Below, in pieces: positions 40,785 through 49,951 of a stretch of 64,000 nucleotides of DNA. This DNA comes from Acidobacteria bacterium 28-1. Its GTDB lineage: Bacteria > Acidobacteriota > Blastocatellia > Pyrinomonadales > Pyrinomonadaceae. Each line of letters begins with the position of its first letter. Position 1 is the stretch's first letter. The notes under the pieces were generated by a model. It had not been told where the DNA came from and did no database searches. It saw nothing but the letters and a program-made list of their open reading frames with translations. Location of the stretch: assembly GCA_002050365.1 (NCBI GenBank), contig MWYZ01000038.1, positions 23,523 through 87,522 of the forward strand, in the 5' to 3' direction. A program made the position numbers and the translations under genes.

Positions 40785-41375
40785 GCAGTTAAGCAAGATT
40801 CGATTTTGTTCACCTTCGACGTTCGTCCGCTCAAGATGACCGACAAGGCGTTTTATGATTTTTGTCAATCTAATAAAGATTTTCGATTTGAAATGAATCG
40901 CAAAGGAGAATTGATTATTATACCGCCAACCAGTATAGAAACCAGCAACCGCAACAGCGAGATAAATTACCAGCTTCGCGGTTGGACAAAAAAGGATAAA
41001 ACGGGAAAGTGCTTGGAATCGGACGGAATGTTTATCCTGCCGAGCGGCGCGAAACGTGCGCCCGACGCTTCTTGGATGCTAAAGGAACGATTTTACGCCT
41101 TGTCGGTGGAAGACCGTGAAGAAAGATTCGCACCCGTTTGTCCAGATTTCGTCATTGAACTGCGCTCGAAATCGGACAACCTGCGAAAGCTGCAAAACAA
41201 AATGCGCGAATATATCGAAAACGGTGCGCGGCTCGGCTGGCTGATTGACCCGTATGAGAAGCGGGTTCACGTTTATCGCGGCGACAAAACGGTTGAAGTT
41301 TTCAATAATCCGAAAACTGTTTCGGGCGAAGATGTTTTGCAAGGTTTTGAATTGAATTTGACGGAGATTTGGTAA
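40785..41375 (+). CDS. Uma2 family endonuclease (DUF820)
   Basis: A 196-residue protein in the restriction-endonuclease-like DUF820/Uma2 family. The core carries APDASWMLKER (the conserved PD-x motif of the nuclease fold) and FVIELRSKSDNLRKLQNKMR, with IDPYEKRVHVYR at the end. The ATG at 40785 is used, with AGAGG 9 bp upstream; the ATG at 40755 adds nine residues before it. These proteins often sit as stray genes in Acidobacteria and cyanobacteria. The true biological target is unknown. Confidence 0.85.
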   Translation, partial: AVKQDSILFTFDVRPLKMTDKAFYDFCQSNKDFRFEMNRKGELIIIPPTSIETSNRNSEINYQLRGWTKKDKTGKCLESDGMFILPSGAKRAPDASWMLKERFYALSVEDREERFAPVCPDFVIELRSKSDNLRKLQNKMREYIENGARLGWLIDPYEKRVHVYRGDKTVEVFNNPKTVSGEDVLQGFELNLTEIW

Positions 41376-41416
41376 TGTTTTTCCGCCCTTGCTAACGACG
41401 CGGGCTTCTGCCTTTT

Positions 41417-41695
41417 ATGAATGCTGCACAGACGAATAAAAACGAATTGGATATTGATTTGCCGAACGCCAAACTCGCTTATACGATTATTCAATCGCTG
41501 CTCAAAAATCAAGAAGCGTTGAGCGATTTGCTAGCATTGATGGCGCACGCTTTGGATGAAGATGTGACAAAGGCTTTGACCAACACGAACGAATGGCAAA
41601 ATTACCTTGAAGCCAAGCGAGAACTCGACAATACGCATTTGCAGATTGAGAAATTGACGGAAGAGTTAAAAAATTTGGAAGGTGCAAATCAATGA
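41417..41695 (+). CDS. Small coiled-coil protein, unknown
   Basis: A 92-residue helical protein. Residues 15-50 form one helix (LAYTIIQSLLKNQEALSDLL) and the last 30 a likely coiled coil (YLEAKRELDNTHLQIEKLTE). It overlaps the next gene by 4 bp (ATGA), which supports a real translated gene. No family is recognised. Confidence 0.55.
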   Translation: MNAAQTNKNELDIDLPNAKLAYTIIQSLLKNQEALSDLLALMAHALDEDVTKALTNTNEWQNYLEAKRELDNTHLQIEKLTEELKNLEGANQ

Positions 41696-42057
41696 GTTTT
41701 TTGCCTGATGAACTTAAAACACAAACTTTTCCTTGCCCAAATTGTCAACAGTACATTTCTTCGGAGATTGGTAAATGTAAATTCTGTTCGGCAGAAATTA
41801 CTTCTGACATTAGGCAAAACGCAATTGCAAAAGAAACCGATGAAAAGAGAGCTATTTATTTGAAAAATCAAAAAAATATGTTGGTTTTCGGAATCGCATT
41901 TTTGGCAATCGGTTTAGTTGCGTTTTTGTATCCAATAATTTCCGTACGTTGGATGGGGACAAGTTTTTCCTGTTTGTCGCCACCATTAGTTGTCTTTGGA
42001 TTAGGTGTAATAATTTACAGTCTTCTTGGATACTACAAAGAAAAAAGAAAAATTTAA
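41692..42057 (+). CDS. Zinc-ribbon membrane protein, unknown
   Basis: A 121-residue protein. An N-terminal zinc ribbon (FPCPNCQQYISSEIGKCKFC, two CxxC pairs) is joined by a polar helix to two membrane segments (LVFGIAFLAIGLVAFLYPII; SPPLVVFGLGVIIYSLLGYY). It overlaps the coiled-coil gene by 4 bp and ends 2 bp before the ypdA start. Such zinc-ribbon membrane proteins are common and usually uncharacterised. Confidence 0.7.
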   Translation: MSFLPDELKTQTFPCPNCQQYISSEIGKCKFCSAEITSDIRQNAIAKETDEKRAIYLKNQKNMLVFGIAFLAIGLVAFLYPIISVRWMGTSFSCLSPPLVVFGLGVIIYSLLGYYKEKRKI

Positions 42058-42059
42058 GG

Positions 42060-43049
42060 ATGTTTGATTTGTTAATTATCGGCGCGGGACCGGCGGGAAT
42101 TTCCGCCGCTTATGAAGCGCAAAAACTCAATCTCAATTATCTGGTGCTGGAGAAAAATTTAATCGGCAACACGATTTATCAATACCCGATTGGCTTGACG
42201 GTTTTCTCGACGGTCAACGAATTAGAACTTGTGCCGAACACGCTTTTTCCCGCGAGAGAAAAACCGACGCGCGAGGAATTATTGTCTTATTACACTAGAT
42301 TTGTTTTGGAAAATAATCTCAACGTCCAATGGGAGGAAGAAGTAAAATCGGTTGAAAAACAGGGCGAAAATTATTTTAAAGTAAAAACTGAAAAGGCGGA
42401 ATATGAAACTAAAACGGTTTTATTCGCCGTCGGCGCGATGCAGTATCCGCGACACTTGGGCGTGAAGGGCGAAGGTTTACCGAAAGTTCATCATCTTTTC
42501 CGCGAAACTTATCCGTATGTCAAAAAACACGCGCTCGTCGTCGGCGGCGGAAACTCGGCGGGCGAAGCCGCACTGTTTTTAGCGCAGGAAGGTGCGTTCG
42601 CAACGCTCGCCACGTTTCGCAAAGATTGGGAAGAAACCGACCCGAAACAAGGTTGCATCAAGCATTGGGTTAAAGAGCCGCTTGAAGAACAATTGGAAAA
42701 AAATTGTTTGGACGTTTTTTTCTTAAACCGCGTCATCGAGATAAAGGAAAATGAAATTGTTTTGGAAGAGGAAAACGGCGATATTGAAACTTTACCAAAC
42801 GATGTTGTTTTTATTTTAGTCGGCTCGGACGCGGATTTGACGATGCTTGAAAATTTGGGCGTGAAAACGAAAGATTCAAAATACGGCATTGTGCCGGTTT
42901 ATGATGAAGCAACCTTTGAAACGAACGTCGCGGGCGTTTACGTCGTCGGGCATTTCACCGAAGCGCGTCATATTGCCGGCGCGATTGAAGTTCCGAAAAA
43001 GATTATTCCGAAAATCGCCGCGAAGTTTGAAAAGGGAAAATTTGCTTAA
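42060..43049 (+). CDS. ypdA: YpdA-type FAD/NAD(P) oxidoreductase (bacillithiol disulfide reductase-like)
   Basis: A 329-residue flavoprotein. The start at 42060 gives the standard FAD motif LLIIGAGPAGISAAYEA at residue 4; an open upstream frame is not homologous. A second nucleotide motif, VVGGGNSAGEAALFLAQEG, lies in the middle. YPIGLTVFSTVNELELV and the C-terminal VVGHFTEARHIAGAIEVPKK match YpdA proteins, which reduce bacillithiol disulfide. Presence suggests bacillithiol use, but the biosynthesis genes are not in this window. The REP-like inverted repeat lies directly downstream. Confidence 0.88.
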   Translation: MFDLLIIGAGPAGISAAYEAQKLNLNYLVLEKNLIGNTIYQYPIGLTVFSTVNELELVPNTLFPAREKPTREELLSYYTRFVLENNLNVQWEEEVKSVEKQGENYFKVKTEKAEYETKTVLFAVGAMQYPRHLGVKGEGLPKVHHLFRETYPYVKKHALVVGGGNSAGEAALFLAQEGAFATLATFRKDWEETDPKQGCIKHWVKEPLEEQLEKNCLDVFFLNRVIEIKENEIVLEEENGDIETLPNDVVFILVGSDADLTMLENLGVKTKDSKYGIVPVYDEATFETNVAGVYVVGHFTEARHIAGAIEVPKKIIPKIAAKFEKGKFA

Positions 43050-43052
43050 CTG

Positions 43053-43179
43053 GGAGCGCAGGCATCTTGCCTGCAATGAGCGTCGCGCGGGCGCAAAGAG
43101 TATGTAAAATAACGACGCGCTAAATTTCAAACGCATTTTTCGCGCTCCGCGCTCACTGCAGGCAAGATGCCTGCGCTCC
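43053..43179. repeat. REP/MITE-like element with 30-bp terminal inverted repeats
   Basis: Left arm 43053-43082 and right arm 43150-43179 match over 30 bp with one mismatch. The first 23 bp pair perfectly (start GGAGCGCAGGCATCTTGCCT). The 67-bp interior has no frame. It lies between two host genes and ends 13 bp before the recQ start. It resembles REP-type or miniature transposable elements. Confidence 0.85.
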
Positions 43180-43191
43180 AATTAAAATCAA

Positions 43192-45360
43192 ATGAAAATT
43201 GCACGGGCAAAAGAAATTCTCAAAAGTCAGTTCGGCTACGATTCGTTTCGGATGAATCAGGAGCAGGCGATTGAAACGATTTTAGAGAAAAAGGACTGCA
43301 TCGTTTTGATGCCGACCGGCGGCGGAAAATCTCTGTGTTACCAAATTCCCGCGCTGATGCTCGACGGTTTAACGGTTGTCATTTCGCCGCTGATTGCCCT
43401 GATGAAAGACCAAGTTGACGCGCTGAGAAACAATGGCGTGGAAGCCGCGTTTTTGAATTCGACGCAAACAGCAAAAGAACAGGTAAAAGTTTTTCAGTCA
43501 ATCAGAAGCGGCAAATTAAAACTGCTTTACGTCGCACCCGAAAGACTTCTGCAGAGCGGCGATCAGTTTATCGATTTTCTCAAAAGCGTTAAAGTGTCGC
43601 TGTTTGCGATTGACGAAGCGCATTGTATTTCGAGTTGGGGACACGATTTCCGACCGGAATATATGCAGCTTGCGAAATTGAAATTTAACTTTCCCGGCGT
43701 TCCGCTGATTGCGCTGACGGCGACCGCCGACCGATTAGTTCGCAAAGATATTATTGAGCGGCTGAACATCAGAGATGCCGCGCAGTTCGTTTCGAGCTTT
43801 AATCGTCCGAATATCTTTTACGCGGTCGAGCCGAAACGAAATTCTTTTGCGCGTCTTCTCGATTACCTCGAATCGCGCCGCGAGGAAAGCGGCATCGTTT
43901 ATTGTCTGAGCCGCAGTTCGGCGGACAGTCTCGCTGCCGATTTGCGCGACGAAGGCTTTAGCGCGCTCGCCTATCACGCCGGTTTGGACAAGGAAATGCG
44001 CGACGGGCATCAGGAATTGTTCTTGAAGGACGAAGCGAAAATCATCGTCGCCACGATTGCTTTCGGAATGGGCATTGATAAATCGAACGTGCGTTTCGTC
44101 GTCCATATGGATTTGCCGAAAAACATCGAAAGTTATTATCAGGAAACCGGACGCGCCGGACGCGACGGACTGCAAAGCGAAGCGTTGCTGTTTTTCAGTT
44201 GGGGCGATGTCAACAAATTAAAAGGTTTTGCCGAAGTCGAAGGAAATCGGGCGCAAACCGAAATAATGCTCAAAAAGCTGAACACGATGGGCGCGTTCGG
44301 CGATTTGAAAACCTGTCGGCGCAAGTTTCTGCTCAATTATTTCTCCGAAGATTTGACGGAAGACTGCGGGCATTGCGACAATTGCAACACGGAATTTGAA
44401 CGCTTTGACGGAACAATTATCGCGCAAAAGGCGTTGAGCGCGGTTTATCGCACGGGACAGCGTTTCGGTTTGAGTTATCTGATTGATTTTCTGCGCGGCT
44501 CACAGGCGAAGACGATTCGGGACGAACATAAAAACTTAAAAACCTACGGTGTCGGCGCGGACATCTCCAAAAATAACTGGTTCGATTACCTTAAGGATTT
44601 AATCGCGCAAGGTTATCTAGCGCAAACCGAAGGGCAATACCCGACGATTGTTCTCACGGAAAAAAGCGAAGCGGTTTTGAAGGGAAATGTTCAGGTTGAA
44701 TTATTCAAAGTAACGATTAAGGAAGATAAGGAAAACAAAAAAGCCTCGCTCGTGTCGGAAGTTTCGCATCCGTATATCAGAGATTTGTTTGATGATTTGA
44801 AACAGGTGCGAACGGCTTTTGCAAGAAGTGAAAACGTGCCGCCGTATGTCGTTTTCTCCGACGCTACGCTGGTCGAGTTCGCCACTTATCTTCCCCAGAA
44901 CGATTCGGAAATGCGAAAGATTTCCGGGGTCGGCGAATTGAAGCTTCAGAAATACGGCGCGGATTTTTTGCGCGAAATAAAACGCTATTGCGAAATTAAT
45001 CGGCTTGCATCGCGCATCAATCTAAAAACGCCGAAACGCGAACCGAAAAAACGGAAGAAACGCGATGCGGACGGCAATGATACTTACAGCATTTCTCTGG
45101 ATATGTATAAATCCGGGCTTTCAATCGAAGAGATTGCCGAGTCGCGCGGAATGGCGAAAAGCACGATTGAAACACATCTCATCCGGTTTATACAGAGCGG
45201 CGAAGTAATGCTCGACGACCTTGTTCTCGAACGTAAAATCGAGCCGATAAGAAATGCGGTTCTTCGCTTGAATGCAGGATTTGCGGTTGCGCCCGTGAAA
45301 GAATTTTTAGGTGAAGATTACAGCTACGCGGAAATCAGAGCGGTGATGGTGACGATGTAA
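43192..45360 (+). CDS. recQ: ATP-dependent DNA helicase RecQ
   Basis: A 722-residue helicase for recombination and fork repair. Motif I is LMPTGGGKSLCYQIP, motif II the DEAH box (AIDEAHCISSWGHDFRPEY), and motif VI is ESYYQETGRAGRDGLQSEAL. A zinc-binding RQC domain (TCRRKFLLNYF...CGHCDNCNTEF) follows, then the HRDC region (AFARSENVPPYVVFSDATLV) and a C-terminal helix-turn-helix extension (KSGLSIEEIAESRGMAKSTI). All motifs look intact. Confidence 0.95.
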   Translation: MKIARAKEILKSQFGYDSFRMNQEQAIETILEKKDCIVLMPTGGGKSLCYQIPALMLDGLTVVISPLIALMKDQVDALRNNGVEAAFLNSTQTAKEQVKVFQSIRSGKLKLLYVAPERLLQSGDQFIDFLKSVKVSLFAIDEAHCISSWGHDFRPEYMQLAKLKFNFPGVPLIALTATADRLVRKDIIERLNIRDAAQFVSSFNRPNIFYAVEPKRNSFARLLDYLESRREESGIVYCLSRSSADSLAADLRDEGFSALAYHAGLDKEMRDGHQELFLKDEAKIIVATIAFGMGIDKSNVRFVVHMDLPKNIESYYQETGRAGRDGLQSEALLFFSWGDVNKLKGFAEVEGNRAQTEIMLKKLNTMGAFGDLKTCRRKFLLNYFSEDLTEDCGHCDNCNTEFERFDGTIIAQKALSAVYRTGQRFGLSYLIDFLRGSQAKTIRDEHKNLKTYGVGADISKNNWFDYLKDLIAQGYLAQTEGQYPTIVLTEKSEAVLKGNVQVELFKVTIKEDKENKKASLVSEVSHPYIRDLFDDLKQVRTAFARSENVPPYVVFSDATLVEFATYLPQNDSEMRKISGVGELKLQKYGADFLREIKRYCEINRLASRINLKTPKREPKKRKKRDADGNDTYSISLDMYKSGLSIEEIAESRGMAKSTIETHLIRFIQSGEVMLDDLVLERKIEPIRNAVLRLNAGFAVAPVKEFLGEDYSYAEIRAVMVTM

Positions 45361-45497
45361 TTTTCTGAGTTCAAAAGCGAAACGCATTTTGCTTTTCGTT
45401 AACCAGAAATACGCCGCAAGCGTGAACTCGAAATTGAGAAAAAAGGGACAAATTGAAATAACAATCTATCCCTCATCTTTCGTTACTCGCTCCTAAA

Positions 45498-46544
45498 TTA
45501 CTGCGATTTTTCAGTTCTGATCATTACTTTCTGCGGCATTTTCCCGAACCTCTCCGCGATGTTCGCCGGATTTATCTCGTAACTTTCGATGTTCACCGTT
45601 TCGACCGGTTCGCCATTTTCAGATTGTATCCAACGGTGCGGAAGCTGCAATCCGTCAACGCTTCGATAATCGGAAAATTTTACATTTATTTCAGCCATCT
45701 CAGGTGCTTCAGCTTTTCGGACAAATACTTTTACATCTTTTTTATCAGAACTCAAAACATTTGAATCATCTTTATTAAACTTGATGACTTTCGGCATCTG
45801 CATTCCTTGATAACTCATCATCAACGGCAGATTGTTCAATTTGCTCAAGTAAATTTTAGCAACCGGATTATTTCCGGTTCGCGCTTCGACGATTTCGCAA
45901 GCGTTTCCGTCAACATCGCTCGCGCCGACGTAAAAGTATTCTACCGTCACGCCTTCTGGCGCGGTCAAAAACAAACTCAACATCGTGCGTAAAAAATCGT
46001 TGTGTAATAAATCGCCTTGACCTTTTGCCAAGCGAATTTCTTTAACCACCCGGTTACTGCCGTCGCCGATTGGTTGAACATCTTCCGTTTCAATTTTGCC
46101 GTCGCCATTCTTAACGATGACAACTTTATTTTTTAACGCCGCGTTTTTGTCGTCGGAATTAAAAACTGTGTTATCACCTTTTTTAATGATGACCATTTTG
46201 TGTTCTTCATTGACGACTTGTTTCGAGCCGTCGCCGCTTATTTTTTCGATCTGCAGCTTTATCATTTTGCTGAACTGATTCGGCAGCGCGAGATTGATTT
46301 CAAAATCGCCTGCCTGTAACGTATTTGTGCCGTCGAAATTGAACGTATGCACGGCATTTCCTTTAGCCGTCAGACTGCGAACGCCGGCGATACTCGCGTC
46401 GCCGCCGATAGCGATTCTGGCTTGCCGAATCAAAGCCAAAGCTCGTTCGTCGGATTTGAACCGTGCGCCGACTTGATTTGCAATGCCGCCCAAACCAATA
46501 AAAAATACTGATACGCATAAAATAGAAAATATAAATCGTTTCAT
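45498..46544 (-). CDS. Secreted protein of unknown function, LolA-like size
   Basis: A 348-residue exported protein. The signal peptide MKRFIFSILCVSVFFIGLGG ends near Ala-Asn. The mature chain starts with an ALALIRQARIAIGGDASIAG region, has long beta-rich stretches (FEINLALPNQFSKMIKLQIE; CEIVEARTGNNPVAKIYLSK) and ends with repeated strands resembling the outer-membrane lipoprotein-sorting fold. It is convergent with recQ (138-bp gap). No motif pins down the function. Confidence 0.55.
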   Translation of the reverse strand: MKRFIFSILCVSVFFIGLGGIANQVGARFKSDERALALIRQARIAIGGDASIAGVRSLTAKGNAVHTFNFDGTNTLQAGDFEINLALPNQFSKMIKLQIEKISGDGSKQVVNEEHKMVIIKKGDNTVFNSDDKNAALKNKVVIVKNGDGKIETEDVQPIGDGSNRVVKEIRLAKGQGDLLHNDFLRTMLSLFLTAPEGVTVEYFYVGASDVDGNACEIVEARTGNNPVAKIYLSKLNNLPLMMSYQGMQMPKVIKFNKDDSNVLSSDKKDVKVFVRKAEAPEMAEINVKFSDYRSVDGLQLPHRWIQSENGEPVETVNIESYEINPANIAERFGKMPQKVMIRTEKSQ

Positions 46545-46665
46545 TATTTGCCTCCGAGAAATTTGAATTTTGTCTATTGACAGTTTGCAGTATCGCCTAA
46601 AATTACGAACGGGTGGTTAAGAGGACGCAAAGAATTTGTTAAGAATGTAAAATCTTTGTTTTTTA

Positions 46666-46744
46666 GTGGTAATTGTTAAGTGGTAAGTGGTAAATATGTA
46701 AATGATAAGCAAGGTAAAAACACTTACCATTTACCGTTTACCAC
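46666..46744. repeat. Heptad repeat hairpin, GTGGTAA family
   Basis: Three copies of GTGGTAA with one variant (TTGTTAA) occupy 46666-46693, with further decayed units to about 46708. Three inverted units (TTACCAT, TTACCGT, TTACCAC) fill 46724-46744. It ends 9 bp before the kinase ATG and contains an out-of-place upstream ATG. Confidence 0.88.
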
Positions 46745-46752
46745 TATTAGTT

Positions 46753-48573
46753 ATGAGGCGTTCTTGGTTTCCAATCACACTTGTCATTTTGCTTTTGGGT
46801 TTGCTCGCTCTGCTGGCGACTTTGCAATACCGTTGGCTCGGACAAATCAGCGACGGCGAACGGACACGTTTGCAAAACCATCTGCAAATTGACACGCGCC
46901 GATTCGCCGAAGATTTTAATCGCGAAATTCAAAACGCCTATTTTAATTTTCAATTGAACAGTGAGGTTTGGCGCGATAAAAATTGGAATGAATTTAATCA
47001 ACGCCTTGATTTCTGGCGCGGCAAAACGGCGTATCCGAATTTGATTAAAAATTTTTATTTCGTCGAACTCGGCAGCGAAAATCTTCTGCGTTACGACAAT
47101 CAAAACAAGACTTTTCAAGCGGCTGATTGGACTGCGAATCTAATAAATTTGAAACCGAAGATAGCAGACGAAAAAAATTTTCAGCCGATTGCCGAAGAAA
47201 TTCCCGCGCTATTGATGCCCGTTCACGCGGCAGAAGATAAAATAAGTCGGGTAATCAACATCAGAACGGCAGAGCTCGAACAAGAAGATATTTCGTCGGT
47301 AATGATGCCGAAAAGATATGGCGTTTTGGTCATCGAGCTCGACGCGGACGTGGTTGTAAATCAGCTTTTACCTGATATGGCGAAAAAGTATTTCAGCGAC
47401 AGCGACGGCGCGGATTATAAATTCGCCGTCGCGGGCGCCGAAAACCAAGTTGTTTTTCAAACCGAAGATTTAACCGCGACCGATTCAAGCGCGAAGTTTT
47501 TCAATCTCGCGCCCGACAATTTTATTTCCTTTAGCCACCGCGATTTGCTTTCCACAAGTCAGGGCGAAAAAAAAAGTATGGTTTTTAGCCGGATTGAGCG
47601 CACGACACGGCAATCTGTGACGAACGACAAACCAAATCGCGTTGAGGTGCAAGTGTTGAAAGGCGACGAAAAACCGCGCGTCAGAATTTTCGACGGGGAG
47701 AATTTGCAGCAGAATGACGGCGTTTGGACTTTGAACGTCCAGCACACGGCAGGCTCACTCGAACAATTTATCGCCAACACGCGCCGCAAAAATCTGGGCG
47801 TGAGTTTTGGAATTTTATCGCTGCTCGCCGTCAGCGTTGTTTTAATTTTCCTCTCAGCGCAACGCGCTAAGCGATTTGCGCAAAAGCAAGTTGATTTTGT
47901 TTCGGCGGTTTCACACGAATTTCGCACACCGCTCGCCGTGATTTATTCGGCAGGCGAAAATCTAACCGACGGCGTTGTGCAAAACGAAAACCAGGTTTCG
48001 CAATACGGCAATCTCATCAAACGCGAAGGCAAAAAACTCTCGGCGATGGTTGAGCAAATTCTCGAATTTGCGGGTGCGCGTTCAGGCAACAGAAAATACG
48101 ATTTGCGGCAAACCAACGTCGAAGAAATTATCGAAGCTGCTTTGTCCGAGTGTAAAAGTTTAATTGACGAAAAAGATTTTTCAATCGAGAAAGAGATTGC
48201 CGAAAATCTGCCAAATGTCATCGCCGATAAAGCGGCTCTCAGCCAAGCGATTCAAAATTTAATTGCTAATTCAATTAAATACGGGAACGGAAACAAATGG
48301 CTGAAAATAACCGCTCAAAACGGCGGCGATAAAATAAAAATCGCCGTCGAAGACAGAGGCATCGGCATCGCGCCGAAGGATTTGAAACACGTTTTCGAGC
48401 CTTTCTTTCGTTCTGAACGAGTGATTGACGAGCAAATTCACGGCAACGGCTTAGGACTAAGTTTGGTAAAACAAACCGTCGAAGCGCACGGCGGCACAAT
48501 CGAAGTCAAAAGCGAAATCGGAAAGGGAAGTCGGTTCACGATTGAATTGAAAAGTGAAAAAGTGAAAAAGTGA
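46753..48573 (+). CDS. Sensor histidine kinase
   Basis: A 607-residue membrane sensor. The ATG at 46753 (MRRSWFPITLVILLLG) is preferred; an ATG at 46702 lies in the repeat array. A first membrane helix (10-30), a periplasmic sensor of about 310 residues and a second helix (about 355-375) precede the kinase core. The HisKA phospho-acceptor is His388 in SAVSHEFRTPLA. The ATPase has NLIANSIKYGN, DRGIGIAPKDL and GNGLGLSLVKQT. Downstream lies the response regulator. The signal it senses is not evident. Confidence 0.93.
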   Translation: MRRSWFPITLVILLLGLLALLATLQYRWLGQISDGERTRLQNHLQIDTRRFAEDFNREIQNAYFNFQLNSEVWRDKNWNEFNQRLDFWRGKTAYPNLIKNFYFVELGSENLLRYDNQNKTFQAADWTANLINLKPKIADEKNFQPIAEEIPALLMPVHAAEDKISRVINIRTAELEQEDISSVMMPKRYGVLVIELDADVVVNQLLPDMAKKYFSDSDGADYKFAVAGAENQVVFQTEDLTATDSSAKFFNLAPDNFISFSHRDLLSTSQGEKKSMVFSRIERTTRQSVTNDKPNRVEVQVLKGDEKPRVRIFDGENLQQNDGVWTLNVQHTAGSLEQFIANTRRKNLGVSFGILSLLAVSVVLIFLSAQRAKRFAQKQVDFVSAVSHEFRTPLAVIYSAGENLTDGVVQNENQVSQYGNLIKREGKKLSAMVEQILEFAGARSGNRKYDLRQTNVEEIIEAALSECKSLIDEKDFSIEKEIAENLPNVIADKAALSQAIQNLIANSIKYGNGNKWLKITAQNGGDKIKIAVEDRGIGIAPKDLKHVFEPFFRSERVIDEQIHGNGLGLSLVKQTVEAHGGTIEVKSEIGKGSRFTIELKSEKVKK

Positions 48574-48612
48574 AAAAGTTTATTGCGCGTCGTCAATTTA
48601 CTTTTTCACTTT
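48549..48612. repeat. AAAAGTGA repeat with inverted copy, overlapping the kinase stop codon
   Basis: About three 8-bp units (GTGAAAAA) encode the last residues of the kinase and include its TGA stop. An inverted stretch TTTACTTTTTCACTTTTG follows at about 48598-48615, just before the regulator ATG. The period is 8 bp, unlike the 7-bp arrays. Confidence 0.8.
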
Positions 48613-48621
48613 TGACCCCAA

Positions 48622-49305
48622 ATGAAAATTTTATTAGTCGAAGATGAAGAAGGCTTAATCATCACTTTAACCGACCGTCTGCGAAGCGAAAACTTCGATG
48701 TGAAAACTGCGGCGGACGGCGAAGCCGGTCTATCTCTTGCCCTTACGGAATCTTTCGATTTAATAATTTTAGATGTGATGCTGCCGAAGAAAAACGGCTT
48801 GGACGTGTGCCGCGATTTGCGGCAGAAGGGAATTTCAACACCGGTTTTAATGCTCACCGCAAGAGGCGAGACGATTGATAAAGTTCTCGGCTTAAAACTC
48901 GGCGCGGACGATTATTTGACGAAACCGTTTGAAGTAATAGAACTTCTCGCCCGCATCGAAGCACTTCTCCGCCGCTCGCCGAACACAAATTATAATTCAA
49001 CCGAAGGTTTCCGTTTCGGCGATGTTTCCGTTGACTTTAAACGCGCTGAAGTCGTGAAAAATAATCAAATGGTAGAACTTTCGGCGATGGAATTTAAACT
49101 TCTGCATTTTTTAATCGAGAATCGCGGCGCGGTTCACTCACGCAATAAGTTGCTTGATGAAGTTTGGGGCTACGACGCGATGCCTTCGACGCGCACGGTT
49201 GACGTTCACGTCGCTTGGCTTCGGCAAAAACTCGAAACAAATCCGAGGCATCCGCATTTTATTCAAACCGTTCACGGCTTTGGATATAAATTTAAAGATG
49301 AGTGA
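48622..49305 (+). CDS. OmpR-family response regulator
   Basis: A 227-residue regulator paired with the kinase upstream. The receiver domain has the phospho-acceptor Asp51 in LIILDVMLPKKNG, the acidic pocket (EDEE) and the conserved Lys in GADDYLTKPFEV. The winged-helix DNA-binding domain spans about 130-225 (ELSAMEFKLLHFLIENRGAV; TVDVHVAWLRQKLETNPRHP). Target genes are unknown. The kinase-regulator order with a 48-bp gap holding the repeat suggests co-transcription. Confidence 0.95.
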   Translation: MKILLVEDEEGLIITLTDRLRSENFDVKTAADGEAGLSLALTESFDLIILDVMLPKKNGLDVCRDLRQKGISTPVLMLTARGETIDKVLGLKLGADDYLTKPFEVIELLARIEALLRRSPNTNYNSTEGFRFGDVSVDFKRAEVVKNNQMVELSAMEFKLLHFLIENRGAVHSRNKLLDEVWGYDAMPSTRTVDVHVAWLRQKLETNPRHPHFIQTVHGFGYKFKDE

Positions 49306-49322
49306 AAAGTGAAGAGTGAGAA
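49302..49322. repeat. Three tandem heptads GTGARAA overlapping the regulator stop
   Basis: GTGAAAA, GTGAAGA and GTGAGAA follow one another; the TGA stop of the response regulator lies in the first unit. No inverted arm is seen nearby. The downstream 100 bp contain no gene. Confidence 0.8.
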
Positions 49323-49420
49323 CCGTCAGTAAATCTCAATAGCCAATACGCTAATAATTTCCAATTAAATTTTTCAAATATGTTTGGGAATCTAAAATTA
49401 ACACCGAACATTATCGCGTT

Positions 49421-49882
49421 TTACCTGACGCGTGTTGAGTGAAAGTTAGTTATCCGCCAAGTGTTTTTTTTGTTTATCCAAACGACCGACATTCGGTAAC
49501 GGTTCGCGTAATCTTTGTTGTCCTTGTCTTTGCCCGAAACAACCAGAATATAATTGACGATTACCATTTTCCCGTAGGCACGCGCCTTGAAATCTTCGTA
49601 AGCAAGTGTTTGTGGTTGCGCAGGTTCGGTGTCACCTTTTATCTCGTCGAGGAATTTCTTTTTGTCGTAAACCGCACCATTAGCAGCGATGAAGATAAAA
49701 TCGTCGTTGAATAGGCGTTCGAGCGCGGCGGTATCTTTTTTTGCTTCAGCCTCGTCCTGTGCGCGTTGAAGTTTTAACATCTCTTGAGCAAGATTATCGT
49801 TTTTGCTTTTTTGGGATTGAGCATGGGCAGAAGAAGACGTGGCGATTAATAAAGCAACGGTAAATATAATTATTCGTTTCAT
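49421..49882 (-). CDS. Secreted NTF2-like (DUF4440-type) protein
   Basis: A 153-residue protein started at the ATG at 49882, which gives a standard signal peptide (MKRIIIFTVALLIATSSSAH, then AQ). The mature part (MLKLQRAQDEAEAKKDTAAL, RLFNDDFIFIAANGAVYDKK, VVSGKDKDNKDYANRYRMSV) is the cone-shaped NTF2/SnoaL fold common in small periplasmic proteins. A shadow frame adds residues upstream. Activity unknown. Confidence 0.8.
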   Translation of the reverse strand: MKRIIIFTVALLIATSSSAHAQSQKSKNDNLAQEMLKLQRAQDEAEAKKDTAALERLFNDDFIFIAANGAVYDKKKFLDEIKGDTEPAQPQTLAYEDFKARAYGKMVIVNYILVVSGKDKDNKDYANRYRMSVVWINKKNTWRITNFHSTRVR

Positions 49883-49951
49883 AAATCTATTGCAAACTTG
49901 AGTGGGTTGGTTTTTTGACAAAAAGCATAATACGCCGAATGGAACATTCTA

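Noticed and set aside
41949..42059. Extended N-terminus of the YpdA protein
   Set aside because: The 37 extra residues overlap the zinc-ribbon gene in another frame and precede the standard FAD motif; the ATG at 42060 fits the family.
45361..45497. Terminator after recQ
   Set aside because: An AAAAGC/GCTTTT pairing is present but only 6 bp, with no T-run; too weak to call.
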